Shown here one piece after another: positions 17,918 to 27,348 of a stretch of 64,000 bases of DNA. A program made the translations under genes and the position numbers. This DNA is from an uncultured Formosa sp. (GTDB taxonomy: Bacteria; Bacteroidota; Bacteroidia; Flavobacteriales; Flavobacteriaceae): positions 558,001 through 622,000 of the forward strand of contig NZ_CANMTH010000002.1 in assembly GCF_947500765.1 (NCBI RefSeq), read 5' to 3'. Below the pieces are notes generated by a model. That model was not told the DNA's origin and did not search any database. It was given only the letters and a program-made list of their open reading frames with translations. Each line of letters opens with the position of its first letter. Within the stretch, counting starts at the first letter, position 1.

Positions 17918-19423
17918 ATGAACGAGAGTAAGTTTAATTTTTCGGAAGACGAAGCTGATAAAGTAAAAGAGGCTGCTCAAGAAGCAGCTGTAAAAGAGTC
18001 TAAACAAGCCATCAAGAAAGATGCTCAAGGCTTACTTGAAAATATTAGAAGTTTTTTGTCTGAGTTATTAGACTTTAGACAAGATACAGATCAACAAGCA
18101 ACCATAGATGCTATTAAAGGGGATATTCCTTTTAAAGGTGCTACAGCTTGGATTTTAATCTGTTCTATTTTTGTCGCTTCCATTGGATTAAATGCAAACT
18201 CTACCGCAGTTGTTATTGGTGCCATGTTAATTTCACCATTAATGGGACCTATTTTAGGAATAGGTTTATCTGTGGCCATTAATGATATTGATACACTTAG
18301 GAAATCACTAATTAATTTTGGAGTCATGATTTTTCTGAGTGTTTTAACAGCTTTTCTTTTTTATAAATTTTTCCCATTACAAGAAGAATCTTTAGAATTA
18401 TTAGCGCGAACAAAACCAGATATTAGAGATGTATTAATTGCATTTTTTGGTGGTGCTGCTTTAATTATTGCGAGAACTAAAAAAGGGACTATAGCCTCAG
18501 TAATATTTGGTGTAGCAATTGCTACAGCTTTAATGCCTCCTTTATGTACGGTTGGTTATGGTTTGGCGGTTTCTTTTGACGATTTTTCTAAAGGAATTGG
18601 TTATGCTTCTGGAGCATTCTACTTATTTATTATTAATACCATTTTTATTGCCTTAGCTACTTTTATCGCTTTAAAGATTTTGCGTTTTCCAATGATTAAG
18701 TACGCAAATTCTAAAAAAAGAAAGCGTATTTCTCAAATAGCATCTTTGTTAGCTATTGTTGCTATGATTCCTGCAATTTGGACGTTTATTGATGTTTTAA
18801 AAGAAAGTAATTTTAAAAGAGAAGCCCAAGTTTATTTAGATCATGAGTTGAAAGGATTACCTCAATATGATTACATTAAAAGAAATGTAGTCTATAAATA
18901 TTCGAATGGAAAGGAAGGGTCTAGCTTTGTATTTAATACACATGGTATTGGTTATATTCCAGAAGAAACTATAGAGCTTTTAAAAGCTAAATTAGCCGAT
19001 TATCCTGCATTAAGACATGCTCATTTCGAATTTAACCAGAGTAGACAAAATGTAGATAATGTAAAATACATGGAGCAATTGCGTTATCGTGATTCTCTAG
19101 ATTTACTTTCTCAGACTCAAAAAATATCATATTTAGAGAAAAGGGTTGGTCAATTACAATACCTTGAGGAAAAAACTATTCCGTTTGAGAAGATCTTGAA
19201 AGAAGTTCATATCAATTATGATAACCTTGACTTGTTTAGTTATTCACCAGTAATCTCGTCAAATTTTGAAAAAATAGATACTATTCCTGTATTTGGTATA
19301 CGTTGGAAAGCAGATAAGAATCTTAAAGAAGAGGCTATAAATAAAGAACAAGATAAATTAGAACGTTGGTTAAAATTTAAACTGAATTTAGATACTTTAA
19401 TTGTAGAACGGGTAAAACATTAA
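17918..19423 (+). CDS. DUF389 (TIGR00341-type) membrane protein
   Basis: 501 residues. The central part (about 70-300) is a DUF389 membrane domain with six or so helices, opening GATAWILICSIFVASIGLN and containing VVIGAMLISPLMGPILGIG and ATALMPPLCTVGYGL, the family hallmarks. The first 65 residues are charged and helical, probably cytoplasmic. The last 200 residues are hydrophilic with a coiled-coil-like stretch and may be periplasmic. Its function is unknown. The 3' end overlaps the convergent mlaF-like gene by 4 bp. Confidence 0.88.
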   Translation: MNESKFNFSEDEADKVKEAAQEAAVKESKQAIKKDAQGLLENIRSFLSELLDFRQDTDQQATIDAIKGDIPFKGATAWILICSIFVASIGLNANSTAVVIGAMLISPLMGPILGIGLSVAINDIDTLRKSLINFGVMIFLSVLTAFLFYKFFPLQEESLELLARTKPDIRDVLIAFFGGAALIIARTKKGTIASVIFGVAIATALMPPLCTVGYGLAVSFDDFSKGIGYASGAFYLFIINTIFIALATFIALKILRFPMIKYANSKKRKRISQIASLLAIVAMIPAIWTFIDVLKESNFKREAQVYLDHELKGLPQYDYIKRNVVYKYSNGKEGSSFVFNTHGIGYIPEETIELLKAKLADYPALRHAHFEFNQSRQNVDNVKYMEQLRYRDSLDLLSQTQKISYLEKRVGQLQYLEEKTIPFEKILKEVHINYDNLDLFSYSPVISSNFEKIDTIPVFGIRWKADKNLKEEAINKEQDKLERWLKFKLNLDTLIVERVKH

Positions 19424-20187
19424 ACGTTTTCCTCAATATACATTTTTCTTACTTTCTTAAATAATTCTGAAGAATATACAAAGTCTGTAACAACTTCGTT
19501 ATTGGTTTTAAAAATGGTTTCGTTAGAGCCTTCCCATGCTTTTAATCCGTCTTTAAGAAACACTATTTTTTCACCAATCTCCATTACCGAATTCATATCA
19601 TGAGTATTTATAACGGTAGTAATATTGTATTCATCTGTAATTTCTTGAATAAGATTATCTATAACTATAGCCGTTTTTGGGTCTAGTCCAGAATTTGGTT
19701 CGTCACAAAATAAATACTTAGGTCTATTTACAATAGCTCGTGCAATAGCTACACGTTTTTGCATACCTCCAGAAGCTTCAGATGGTAGTTTATTGTGTGC
19801 GTTTTCTAAATTAACACGCTTTAAAACAAAGTTAGCACGGTCGTCCATTTCACTTTCACTAAGTTTAGTAAACATGCGTAATGGAAATTTTACATTTTCA
19901 ACAATGGTCATAGAATCAAACAAGGCGCTACCTTGAAAAACCATACCTATTTCAGACCTTAAATCACGTTTTTGTTCGTCTGATAGTTTTGAAAATATTC
20001 TACCTTCATAAGATATACTACCTTCCTCATAATTAAACAAACCTAACAAACATTTTAAAAATACCGTTTTCCCAGAACCACTTTGTCCAATAATTAAATT
20101 TGTTTTTCCTTTTTCAAACGTAGTACTAATTCCTTTTAATATATGGACATCTCCAAATGACTTGTGCAAATCTTTAACTTCAATCAT
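19420..20187 (-). CDS. ABC transporter ATP-binding protein, MlaF-type
   Basis: 255 residues with Walker A GQSGSGKT (34-41), Q-loop, signature ASGGMQKRVAIARAI and Walker B YLFCDEPNSGLDP. The ASGGM signature in place of LSGGQ is typical of the MlaF/TTG2A group, which powers phospholipid traffic between inner and outer membranes. The start abuts the stop of the permease gene (20187 shared), so the two are co-translated. The substrate-binding MCE protein (MlaD) is not next to it. Confidence 0.93.
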   Translation of the reverse strand: MIEVKDLHKSFGDVHILKGISTTFEKGKTNLIIGQSGSGKTVFLKCLLGLFNYEEGSISYEGRIFSKLSDEQKRDLRSEIGMVFQGSALFDSMTIVENVKFPLRMFTKLSESEMDDRANFVLKRVNLENAHNKLPSEASGGMQKRVAIARAIVNRPKYLFCDEPNSGLDPKTAIVIDNLIQEITDEYNITTVINTHDMNSVMEIGEKIVFLKDGLKAWEGSNETIFKTNNEVVTDFVYSSELFKKVRKMYIEENV

Positions 20188-20924
20188 TAGCTTAATAGAA
20201 TTTGAGTTAGTATGAAATTTAAAGTAATTATAGCTACACTAGTCCAAACAAAAGATACAGTACTAGCTTTTCCTACATCTAATGCCCCTCCTTTCATATA
20301 AAAGCCGTGATAAGATGGTATGGTAGCTAAAAAGAAAGCAAAACCAATTGTTTTTATAAATGCATATATAATATGGTAAGGAATAAAATCATCTTGTAAA
20401 CCAGTTATATAATCATTAACTGTAGCAAAATTTCCAAAAGCACAAGCAGCTAATCCACCTAAAATTCCTAAAAACATTGAAATTGAAATTACAAAAGGAT
20501 AAAGCATTAAAGCTACAAGTTTAGGAAATACTAAATAGTTAAGGGCATTTATTCCCATAACCTCTAGTGCATCGATTTGTTCTGTAACACGCATGGTTCC
20601 TATACTAGAGGTAATAAAAGATCCTACTTTACCTGCCATAATAATAGAAATAAAGGTAGGAGCAAACTCTAAAATCACAGATTGTCTTGTCGCGAAACCA
20701 ATTAATGATTTAGGAATTAATGGGTTGTCCATGTTTAAAGCTGTTTGTATAGTTACAACACCTCCAACAAAGAAAGATATAAACGCAACGATTCCTAATG
20801 AACCTATAATTAGATCATCAATATCTTTAATAATGAGTTTTTTCATCACCGACCACTTGGTAGGCTTTCTAAAAAGCTCAATTATCATTAGTATGTAAGC
20901 GCCAATACTGTGTAGATAATTCAT
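20187..20924 (-). CDS. ABC transporter permease, MlaE-type
   Basis: 245 residues, with five or six membrane helices. MlaE permeases form the membrane core of the retrograde or anterograde phospholipid transporter. Family stretches include FVGGVVTIQTALNM, EFAPTFISIIMAGKVGSFIT and GTMRVTEQIDALEVMGINA. The last of these is the conserved cytoplasmic coupling helix that docks on MlaF. It is the first gene of the two-gene minus-strand unit; 115 bp separate it from the divergent pafA-like gene. Confidence 0.93.
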   Translation of the reverse strand: MNYLHSIGAYILMIIELFRKPTKWSVMKKLIIKDIDDLIIGSLGIVAFISFFVGGVVTIQTALNMDNPLIPKSLIGFATRQSVILEFAPTFISIIMAGKVGSFITSSIGTMRVTEQIDALEVMGINALNYLVFPKLVALMLYPFVISISMFLGILGGLAACAFGNFATVNDYITGLQDDFIPYHIIYAFIKTIGFAFFLATIPSYHGFYMKGGALDVGKASTVSFVWTSVAIITLNFILTQILLS

Positions 20925-21006
20925 AGAATATTTTGTAAGTGCTAAAGTAAAAAAATACTATTACTTATTTAATGATTATTTAAATTAAGAAAGATTTTAA
21001 AAACCT

Positions 21007-21014
21007 TATTTTTG
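21007..21014 (+). promoter_or_regulatory. -7 element TATTTTTG before the PafA-type gene
   Basis: TATTTTTG matches TAnnTTTG. At a 19-bp spacing the -33 triplet is TTA instead of TTG, so the upstream element is imperfect. It lies 25 nt before the ATG. Confidence 0.5.
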
Positions 21015-21039
21015 TATTCAAAATTACAATTATTATTTT

Positions 21040-22689
21040 ATGAAAAATTCAATATTACTTTATCTAGCTTGTTTGCTTTGTGCATCGGGCTTTGCTCAAC
21101 AGGCTCAAGAAGGTGAGTCTTCTGAAATATATATAAAACCAAAGTTAGTTGTTGGTATTGTTGTAGACCAAATGCGTTATGATTATTTGACACGTTTTTA
21201 TGATAAATATGGAGATGATGGTTTTAAGCGCATGATGAATGAAGGTTTTAATTGTAAAAACAATCATTTTAATTATATCCCCACTTATACGGCACCTGGG
21301 CACACATCTATTTATACTGGTACCTCACCAATGAATCATGGTATTATAGGTAACAATTGGTATGATAAAGAACTTAAGACCTCTGTATACTGTGCTGAGG
21401 ATTCTTCTGTATCTTCTGTAGGAACAGAGAATAAAGCTGGACAAATGTCTCCTCATCGTATGCTAACTACTACTTTTGCAGACGAAAATAGATTATTTAC
21501 ACAAATGGAAGGTAAAACAATTGGTGTTTCTATAAAAGATAGAGGTGCAATTTTACCAGCCGGACATACTGCTAATGCAGCATATTGGTTTTTTGGTGAA
21601 GATCAAGGAGATTTTATTACAAGTACTTATTATGAAGACCAATTACCAAAATGGGTAAAGAATTTTAATTCGTCTAAAAAAGCTAAATCATATCTAAAAG
21701 AATGGGATACTTTTTATAATATTAAAAAGTATACTGAAAGTGGTAGTGACTTAAATGATTTTGAAGGTGGATTTAAAGGGAAAGAAACAGCAACATTTCC
21801 TTATGATTTAAAAAAATTAAGTAAAGAAAATAATGGATTCGATATTTTAAAAAGCACACCTTATGGTAATAGTATAGTTGCAGATTTTGCAATTGAAGCT
21901 ATTAAGGGGGAAGACTTAGGTAAAGATGATATTACAGATGTTTTAACAGTAAGTTTTTCTTCTACAGATTATGTAGGACATAATTTTGGTGTGAATTCTA
22001 AAGAAGTTGAAGACACTTATATTCGTTTAGATAAAGATTTAGGTCGTCTTTTTAAAATGTTAGATAGCTATGTTGGAAAAGGTGAATACACTGTGTTTTT
22101 AACCGCAGATCATGGAGGAGTAGATGTACCGTCTTATTTACATTCACAGCATGTTCCTGCTGGATATTTTGCCAAGCAAGAGTTTAAAAATGATTTAAAT
22201 AGTTTTATGACAAAGAAATATGGAGCTTCAGATTTAATTGAAAATATTAGTAACAATCAAATCTTTTTAAATCGTGAAAAAATTAGTTTGTTAAACTTAA
22301 ACCTAGAAAGCATGCAACAAGAAATTGCTAATGAATTAATTTCTTATGATAATATTCATTATGTAAGTCCTGCCTTTTCACTTTCTAGTGGTGGAAATGA
22401 TATTGAAGCTTTATTGAAAAATGGATATAATCAAAAACGTTCTGGTGATGTGCTTTACGAATTAAAACCAGCTGTTATATCTTATAGTAAAACAGGATCG
22501 ACTCATGGTTCTGGTTTAAATTATGATACGCATGTACCTTTAATGTTTTTCGGAAAAGGTATTAAACATGGTAGTACATTACAAAAAACAGAAGTTATTG
22601 ATATTGCACCAACGATTTCTGGATTATTAGGAATCAGTTTTCCTAATGGAGCTACTGGTAAGCCATTAGAATTTCTTTTAGATAATTAA
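21040..22689 (+). CDS. Exported alkaline phosphatase, PafA type
   Basis: 549 residues with a signal peptide (cut near residue 19, after SGFA). It belongs to the alkaline-phosphatase superfamily of two-zinc phosphomonoesterases that supply phosphate in Bacteroidota. By alignment with the known PafA active site, I place a zinc Asp at D43 (VVDQMRYDYL), the nucleophile threonine at T84 (TYTAPGHTS), Asn at N105, and the K166/R168 pair in SIKDRGAI that distinguishes monoesterases from diesterases. FLTADHGGVDV holds the second metal Asp/His. A perfect hairpin terminator follows. Confidence 0.9.
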   Translation: MKNSILLYLACLLCASGFAQQAQEGESSEIYIKPKLVVGIVVDQMRYDYLTRFYDKYGDDGFKRMMNEGFNCKNNHFNYIPTYTAPGHTSIYTGTSPMNHGIIGNNWYDKELKTSVYCAEDSSVSSVGTENKAGQMSPHRMLTTTFADENRLFTQMEGKTIGVSIKDRGAILPAGHTANAAYWFFGEDQGDFITSTYYEDQLPKWVKNFNSSKKAKSYLKEWDTFYNIKKYTESGSDLNDFEGGFKGKETATFPYDLKKLSKENNGFDILKSTPYGNSIVADFAIEAIKGEDLGKDDITDVLTVSFSSTDYVGHNFGVNSKEVEDTYIRLDKDLGRLFKMLDSYVGKGEYTVFLTADHGGVDVPSYLHSQHVPAGYFAKQEFKNDLNSFMTKKYGASDLIENISNNQIFLNREKISLLNLNLESMQQEIANELISYDNIHYVSPAFSLSSGGNDIEALLKNGYNQKRSGDVLYELKPAVISYSKTGSTHGSGLNYDTHVPLMFFGKGIKHGSTLQKTEVIDIAPTISGLLGISFPNGATGKPLEFLLDN

Positions 22690-22715
22690 TTGAAAGCAAA
22701 ATATTTTTAAACTTT

Positions 22716-22747
22716 AAAAGCCCTCTATTTTTTATAGAGGGCTTTTC
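22716..22747 (+). terminator. Terminator after the PafA-type gene
   Basis: AAAAGCCCTCTAT pairs with ATAGAGGGCTTTT around a 5-nt T loop. The arms are A- and T-ended, so it can work on both strands. The 201 bp from here to the ACBP gene (22748-22948) hold nothing I can name. Confidence 0.9.
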
Positions 22748-22948
22748 TATAGAATTTGATGTATATAATATACTTCGTAAAAATAAATACGAGTTGTTTT
22801 TTAAGAATGTATTTTGGATTAAGAAGGGGAAATATTAATGAGGTTTAGTTTCCTATTTAAGTATATAAAGTTTAATATACTGCTCTTAAATAAGGGATAA
22901 AAATAAGTTTAACGGATGAGTTCTTTAACTTGAACCAATAAAATAATA

Positions 22949-23215
22949 CTATTTTCTGTATAGAGAGTAATTGTTAACTAGGTCTATGTAAATGCGTTTT
23001 GCCTCGTCTTGAGTAATGTTTTTTACTTGGAATAAAGCATTTGTTTTAAAAGCATTTATAATAGGTTTGTTACTGCTTGGTCTATTATAATCGTTTGTAG
23101 CCTTTTTGTAATACGCATATAAGCGCAATAGGAAATCTGCAGGAAAAGGTCCAGGAAGATTATTAATGCGTTTAACGGCATCCCTAAAGTCGATATCTAA
23201 TTCTTCAGAAGTCAT
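22949..23215 (-). CDS. Acyl-CoA-binding protein (ACBP family)
   Basis: 88 residues, the usual length for a stand-alone ACBP. These four-helix proteins bind long-chain acyl-CoA in the cytosol. The key motif LYAYYKKATNDYN matches the YxxYKQAT core of the family, and NALFQVKNITQDEAKRIYI matches the KWDAW...S.EEAM.xYI region. It is the last gene of the rsfS-ftsH-LUD-cdsA-psd run, its start touching the psd stop. The position suggests a role in supplying acyl groups for phospholipids, which is inference. Confidence 0.88.
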   Translation of the reverse strand: MTSEELDIDFRDAVKRINNLPGPFPADFLLRLYAYYKKATNDYNRPSSNKPIINAFKTNALFQVKNITQDEAKRIYIDLVNNYSLYRK

Positions 23216-23865
23216 TATAATTCAGCAATAATACTTTCTCCACCTTTAACTTTGTCGTTAAGGCTGACATTAATATTTGTTCCCAAAGGTAAAAATAAAT
23301 CTACTCTAGAACCAAACTTTATAAAACCAGAATCACTTGCTTGAATAACTTCATCTCCAACTTTAGCGTAATTTACTATACGTTTTGCAAGAGCTCCTGC
23401 AATTTGACGATGTAAAACTTTACCAAACGTTTTATTTTCAACTACAACGGTTGTACGCTCGTTTTCTTCACTAGCTTTAGGATGCCAAGCTACTAAAAAT
23501 TTACCCGGATGGTATTTGCTGAACACTACTTTTCCTCCAATAGGATATCTCGTAACATGTACATTAATAGGAGACATAAATACACTTACTTGTAAGCGTT
23601 TTTCTTTAAAATATTCTTTTTCGAACACTTCTTCAATTACAACAACTTTTCCATCTACAGGAGATAATACTTGATTGTCATTAAGAACTCCTTTACGTTT
23701 CGGATTTCTGAAAAATTGTAAAATGATTATTAAAAAAGCGAATAGTATAAAAAGCAATAGATTTCGCAACCATGATATAGATACAAAATTGTCTACAGCC
23801 AAAAATGATGCAATCACTAAAATAAAAGTGATTAAAATAATTTTAAAACCTTCTTTATGAAACAT
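23215..23865 (-). CDS. psd: Phosphatidylserine decarboxylase proenzyme
   Basis: 216 residues, the short archaeal/Bacteroidota type. It makes phosphatidylethanolamine from phosphatidylserine at the inner membrane. There are two N-terminal membrane helices (about 8-26 and 34-52), then the catalytic domain with LSPVDGKVV and MSPINVHVTRYP. The self-cleavage site is G185-S186 in KFGSRVDLF, where the serine becomes the pyruvoyl group. It overlaps cdsA by 11 bp, so translation is coupled. Confidence 0.95.
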   Translation of the reverse strand: MFHKEGFKIILITFILVIASFLAVDNFVSISWLRNLLLFILFAFLIIILQFFRNPKRKGVLNDNQVLSPVDGKVVVIEEVFEKEYFKEKRLQVSVFMSPINVHVTRYPIGGKVVFSKYHPGKFLVAWHPKASEENERTTVVVENKTFGKVLHRQIAGALAKRIVNYAKVGDEVIQASDSGFIKFGSRVDLFLPLGTNINVSLNDKVKGGESIIAEL

Positions 23866-24676
23866 AATCTATAATTCTTAAAAACAAATAAATAAATGGA
23901 GCCGCAAAAATAATACTATCTAACCTATCAAGTAATCCACCATGCCCTGGCATGATAACACCACTATCTTTTACATTAACTTGACGTTTAAATTTAGACT
24001 CTACTAAATCACCTAAAGTGCCAAAAACACTTACTATAATAGATAGAATTAGCCATTGGTTAAAGTTCAATGTGTCGGTAAAGGTAGCAATAAAATAGCT
24101 AGCAATACATGAAAAAAATAGTCCGCCAATAAAACCTTCTACTGTTTTTTTAGGAGAAATTTTTTCAAATAACTTTTGTTTACCAAAATTTTTACCCACA
24201 AAAAAGGCAAATGTATCGTTTACCCATACTAGAATAAATGATCCTAAAAGAATACTAGGATGGTATTCTTCTCCAAATCGGGCTGTTAAAATAAAAAATA
24301 TGAATGAACTTGAGAGGTAAAAACTAGTTAAAAGAAATCGTTTGAATTTGAATAAAGGAATACCCCGTTTTGAAAATAAATCTTTTATTAGAAATAAATT
24401 AACAAAAATGGATAGAACAAGAAGTATTTGTGTTGCTTCGTTAAATCCTTTTAATTGAGGAAATGCGATATGCCAGTATCCAAAAATAAGATACATGATT
24501 GTAAATATTACATATGGAGTAAATGTACGAAGTCCTATAAGTTTTTTAAATTCGGCAATAGAAATGATTCCAAAAATAAAAAATAGTATAGTTAATGCAT
24601 GCTCATTGTAAAGAGATCCAATTAATAAAGCAACGTATATAAAACCAAAAATAGCTCTGGTAAGAATTTCTTTCAT
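23855..24676 (-). CDS. cdsA: Phosphatidate cytidylyltransferase
   Basis: 273 residues with about seven or eight membrane helices. It makes CDP-diacylglycerol, the precursor of phosphatidylserine and phosphatidylglycerol. The signature SPKKTVEGFIGGL and the C-terminal GDLVESKFKRQVNVKDSG, MPGHGGLLDRLDSI carry the metal and nucleotide ligands of the family. It lies between the LUD-domain gene (1-bp gap) and psd (overlap), giving two consecutive steps of phospholipid synthesis. Confidence 0.96.
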   Translation of the reverse strand: MKEILTRAIFGFIYVALLIGSLYNEHALTILFFIFGIISIAEFKKLIGLRTFTPYVIFTIMYLIFGYWHIAFPQLKGFNEATQILLVLSIFVNLFLIKDLFSKRGIPLFKFKRFLLTSFYLSSSFIFFILTARFGEEYHPSILLGSFILVWVNDTFAFFVGKNFGKQKLFEKISPKKTVEGFIGGLFFSCIASYFIATFTDTLNFNQWLILSIIVSVFGTLGDLVESKFKRQVNVKDSGVIMPGHGGLLDRLDSIIFAAPFIYLFLRIIDYVS

Positions 24677-24677
24677 G

Positions 24678-25289
24678 TTAGAGGTCTTCTAAAAGCAGCA
24701 AATATAGGTTTTTTGAATTACTACCATAGGTCATGAAGTTTTTTTCCTCCTCCAATTTAAAATGTTTTATTGTAGTAATATTTGTTGGTATTTTTTGCGT
24801 GTTTTTAGATTTTATAGCTCTTAACCCTTCACTTATACTGCCTACAATTTGACTTGTAGTAGAAAATACAATAAAATTACCTGGTAAATCTGCAAGTTTT
24901 TTTTCAGCGATTTGTTTAGAACAGATTAAAAGGGAACCATCGTCTGCGATTAAACTTTCACAACTAGTTAAAAAATAAGTAGCATCAGTATCATTTGGTA
25001 AAGCCATATGTAAACTAGATGAAGCAAATCGTTTTTTTAATTCGTTCTCTAGAATTAGGATTTTTTTGTCTTCCCAACTGTTCTCTTCAATTATATAATC
25101 TAAGGTTTGGAATATTTCATCTAAATTTTCGCAATACAAAAACTTACCACCATTTTCCTTAAAGTTTATTGTAAACTTTTCATCTATAGGTAGTTTTATT
25201 TCAGGCATGTATTTGCCCCTGTCTTCAGATTGAATTTCCTCTTCTGATTTATTTGATTTGGAACCAAAAAGTTTTCTAAATAGACTCAT
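24678..25289 (-). CDS. LUD-domain (lactate-utilisation-like) protein
   Basis: 203 residues. The C-terminal two thirds resembles LUD/DUF162 domains (LutB/LutC type), with the TDATYFLTSCESLIADDGSLL segment and FIVFSTTSQIVGSISEGL. The N-terminus (about 1-30) is charged and low in complexity. The family is tied to L-lactate oxidation, but no lutA or lutB partner is nearby. Bacteroidota often keep this stand-alone gene between ftsH and cdsA. Its role there is unknown to me. Confidence 0.8.
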   Translation of the reverse strand: MSLFRKLFGSKSNKSEEEIQSEDRGKYMPEIKLPIDEKFTINFKENGGKFLYCENLDEIFQTLDYIIEENSWEDKKILILENELKKRFASSSLHMALPNDTDATYFLTSCESLIADDGSLLICSKQIAEKKLADLPGNFIVFSTTSQIVGSISEGLRAIKSKNTQKIPTNITTIKHFKLEEEKNFMTYGSNSKNLYLLLLEDL

Positions 25290-25405
25290 TAAGACATCTG
25301 CGATTAATCTGTGTTAAATAGGGTTTGTTCAAAGATAAAAAATCTTAAATTAACCAATGGTCAATTTAAGATTTTTCCTGCTATTAAGCTTAAATACTTA
25401 ATAAT

Positions 25406-27343
25406 TTATTTATCTAAAAGCGGTTTTAATTCAGAATCAAAAGGGCGTTTACCAAATATTTTTTCAAGATTATCTTTAAAGATTACTTCTTTTTCTAAAA
25501 GCACCTCTGCTAACTCAGTCAATTTGTCCTTGTTATCTTCTAGAAGTTTTATAGCTCTTTCGTATTCTGCTTCAATGATGTCAGATATTTCTTTGTCGAT
25601 AAGTTCTGCAGTTTTTTCACTGTATGGTTTAGTAAAACCATATTCGTTTTGTCCTGAAGAATCATAATATGTTAAATTACCAACTTTATCACTTAATCCA
25701 TAAACCGTAACCATAGCTCTGGCTTGCTTCGTTACTTTTTCAAGATCACTTAAAGCACCAGTAGATATTTTATTAAAAATAACTTTTTCTGCAGCACGAC
25801 CTCCTAATGCAGCACACATTTCGTCTAGCATTTGTTCTGGTCTAACAATTAGACGTTCTTCTGGTAAATACCAAGCAGCACCTAAAGAGCGTCCACGTGG
25901 CACAATAGTTACTTTTACTAAAGGTGCAGCATGTTCTAACATCCAGCTAACTGTAGCATGACCTGCTTCATGAAAAGCAATAGCTTTCTTTTCGCTAGGT
26001 GTAATAATTTTATTTTTCTTTTCTAATCCACCAACAATACGGTCTACAGCATCAAGGAAATCTTGCTTATCAACAGCCTTCTTACCTTGTCTAGCAGCAA
26101 TTAATGCAGCTTCGTTACATACGTTTGCAATATCTGCTCCAGAGAATCCAGGCGTTTGTTTTGCTAAGAAATCTGTATCAAGGTTTTCAGATTTTTTAAT
26201 TGGTTTTAGGTGAACTTCAAAAATTTCTTGACGTTCTCTAATGTCTGGAAGATCTACAAAAATTTGTCTATCAAAACGACCTGCACGCATTAAGGCACTA
26301 TCTAGAACATCGGCTCTGTTTGTTGCAGCTAATACAATTACATTTGTATTAGTACCAAAACCATCCATTTCTGTTAGTAATTGGTTTAGCGTATTTTCTC
26401 TTTCATCGTTAGAGCCAGACATATTGTTTTTACCTCTAGCACGTCCAATAGCATCAATCTCGTCAATAAAAATAATCGCAGGAGATTTTTCTTTAGCTTG
26501 CTTGAATAAATCTCTTACACGAGATGCACCTACACCAACAAACATTTCTACAAAATCAGATCCTGATAAAGAGAAGAAAGGCACTTTAGCTTCACCTGCA
26601 ACAGCTTTTGCTAATAATGTTTTTCCTGTTCCTGGAGGGCCTACAAGTAATGCTCCTTTTGGAATTTTACCACCAAGAGAGGTGTATTTTTCAGGATTTT
26701 TCAAGAAATCTACAATCTCTTGTATTTCTTCTTTAGCTCCTTCTAAACCAGCAACATCTTTAAATGATGTTTTTACATCTGTGTTTTGGTCGAATAATTT
26801 AGCTTTAGATTTACCGATGTTGAAGATTTGACCTCCAGCACCACCTCCGCCACCAGAAGACATTCTACGCATTATAAATATCCAAACTCCAATTAATAGA
26901 ATAAAAGGAAGAATACCAATAAGGAAATCTCCCCAAAGGTTTTGTTCTGTTTTATAATTAACAGCAGTTTTTAAATTTTGTTCTTTTATTGTAGATTTTA
27001 CATCATTTTCAAAATTTTGTAAATCTCCAAATTCAAAACTATAATTTGGTAGTCGCGATGCTGTAGGAAGCAATGTTGACGGTTTCGATTTTTTATGCTC
27101 TTCTTTTTGTAATGCTTCGTCTGTTAAAAAGACTTCGGCTTCTCTTTTATTTACAATCTCTACCGTTTCTATATCTCCAGCTCTCAAGTAGTTCATGAAC
27201 TCTGAGGGAGTTGTAGTACTAGCGTCTTGTAAACTATTACTATTAAAAAGTTGCATTGCAATAAAAATTGCAATAATTGCTCCGTAAATCCAATACGGAT
27301 TTAATTTAGGTTTCTTATTTGGAGTTTTCTTTTCGTTTGCCAT
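25406..27343 (-). CDS. ftsH: ATP-dependent zinc metalloprotease FtsH
   Basis: 645 residues. FtsH is a hexameric inner-membrane protease that removes misfolded membrane proteins and short-lived regulators. Membrane helices at about 17-33 and 138-158 flank a periplasmic domain. A glycine-rich linker follows. The AAA domain has Walker A GPPGTGKT (235-242), Walker B IIFIDEID and the second region of homology through RFDRQIFV. The protease motif HEAGH is at 458-462. It follows rsfS by 5 bp. Confidence 0.98.
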   Translation of the reverse strand: MANEKKTPNKKPKLNPYWIYGAIIAIFIAMQLFNSNSLQDASTTTPSEFMNYLRAGDIETVEIVNKREAEVFLTDEALQKEEHKKSKPSTLLPTASRLPNYSFEFGDLQNFENDVKSTIKEQNLKTAVNYKTEQNLWGDFLIGILPFILLIGVWIFIMRRMSSGGGGGAGGQIFNIGKSKAKLFDQNTDVKTSFKDVAGLEGAKEEIQEIVDFLKNPEKYTSLGGKIPKGALLVGPPGTGKTLLAKAVAGEAKVPFFSLSGSDFVEMFVGVGASRVRDLFKQAKEKSPAIIFIDEIDAIGRARGKNNMSGSNDERENTLNQLLTEMDGFGTNTNVIVLAATNRADVLDSALMRAGRFDRQIFVDLPDIRERQEIFEVHLKPIKKSENLDTDFLAKQTPGFSGADIANVCNEAALIAARQGKKAVDKQDFLDAVDRIVGGLEKKNKIITPSEKKAIAFHEAGHATVSWMLEHAAPLVKVTIVPRGRSLGAAWYLPEERLIVRPEQMLDEMCAALGGRAAEKVIFNKISTGALSDLEKVTKQARAMVTVYGLSDKVGNLTYYDSSGQNEYGFTKPYSEKTAELIDKEISDIIEAEYERAIKLLEDNKDKLTELAEVLLEKEVIFKDNLEKIFGKRPFDSELKPLLDK

Positions 27344-27348
27344 TAAAT

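Noticed and set aside
22748..22948. Tiny frames (13 and 20 codons) in the gap before the ACBP gene
   Set aside because: Too short, no homology and no promoter element.
26241..26831. 196-codon plus-strand frame opposite ftsH
   Set aside because: It mirrors the AAA domain of ftsH on the other strand; its length follows from the composition of the real gene.
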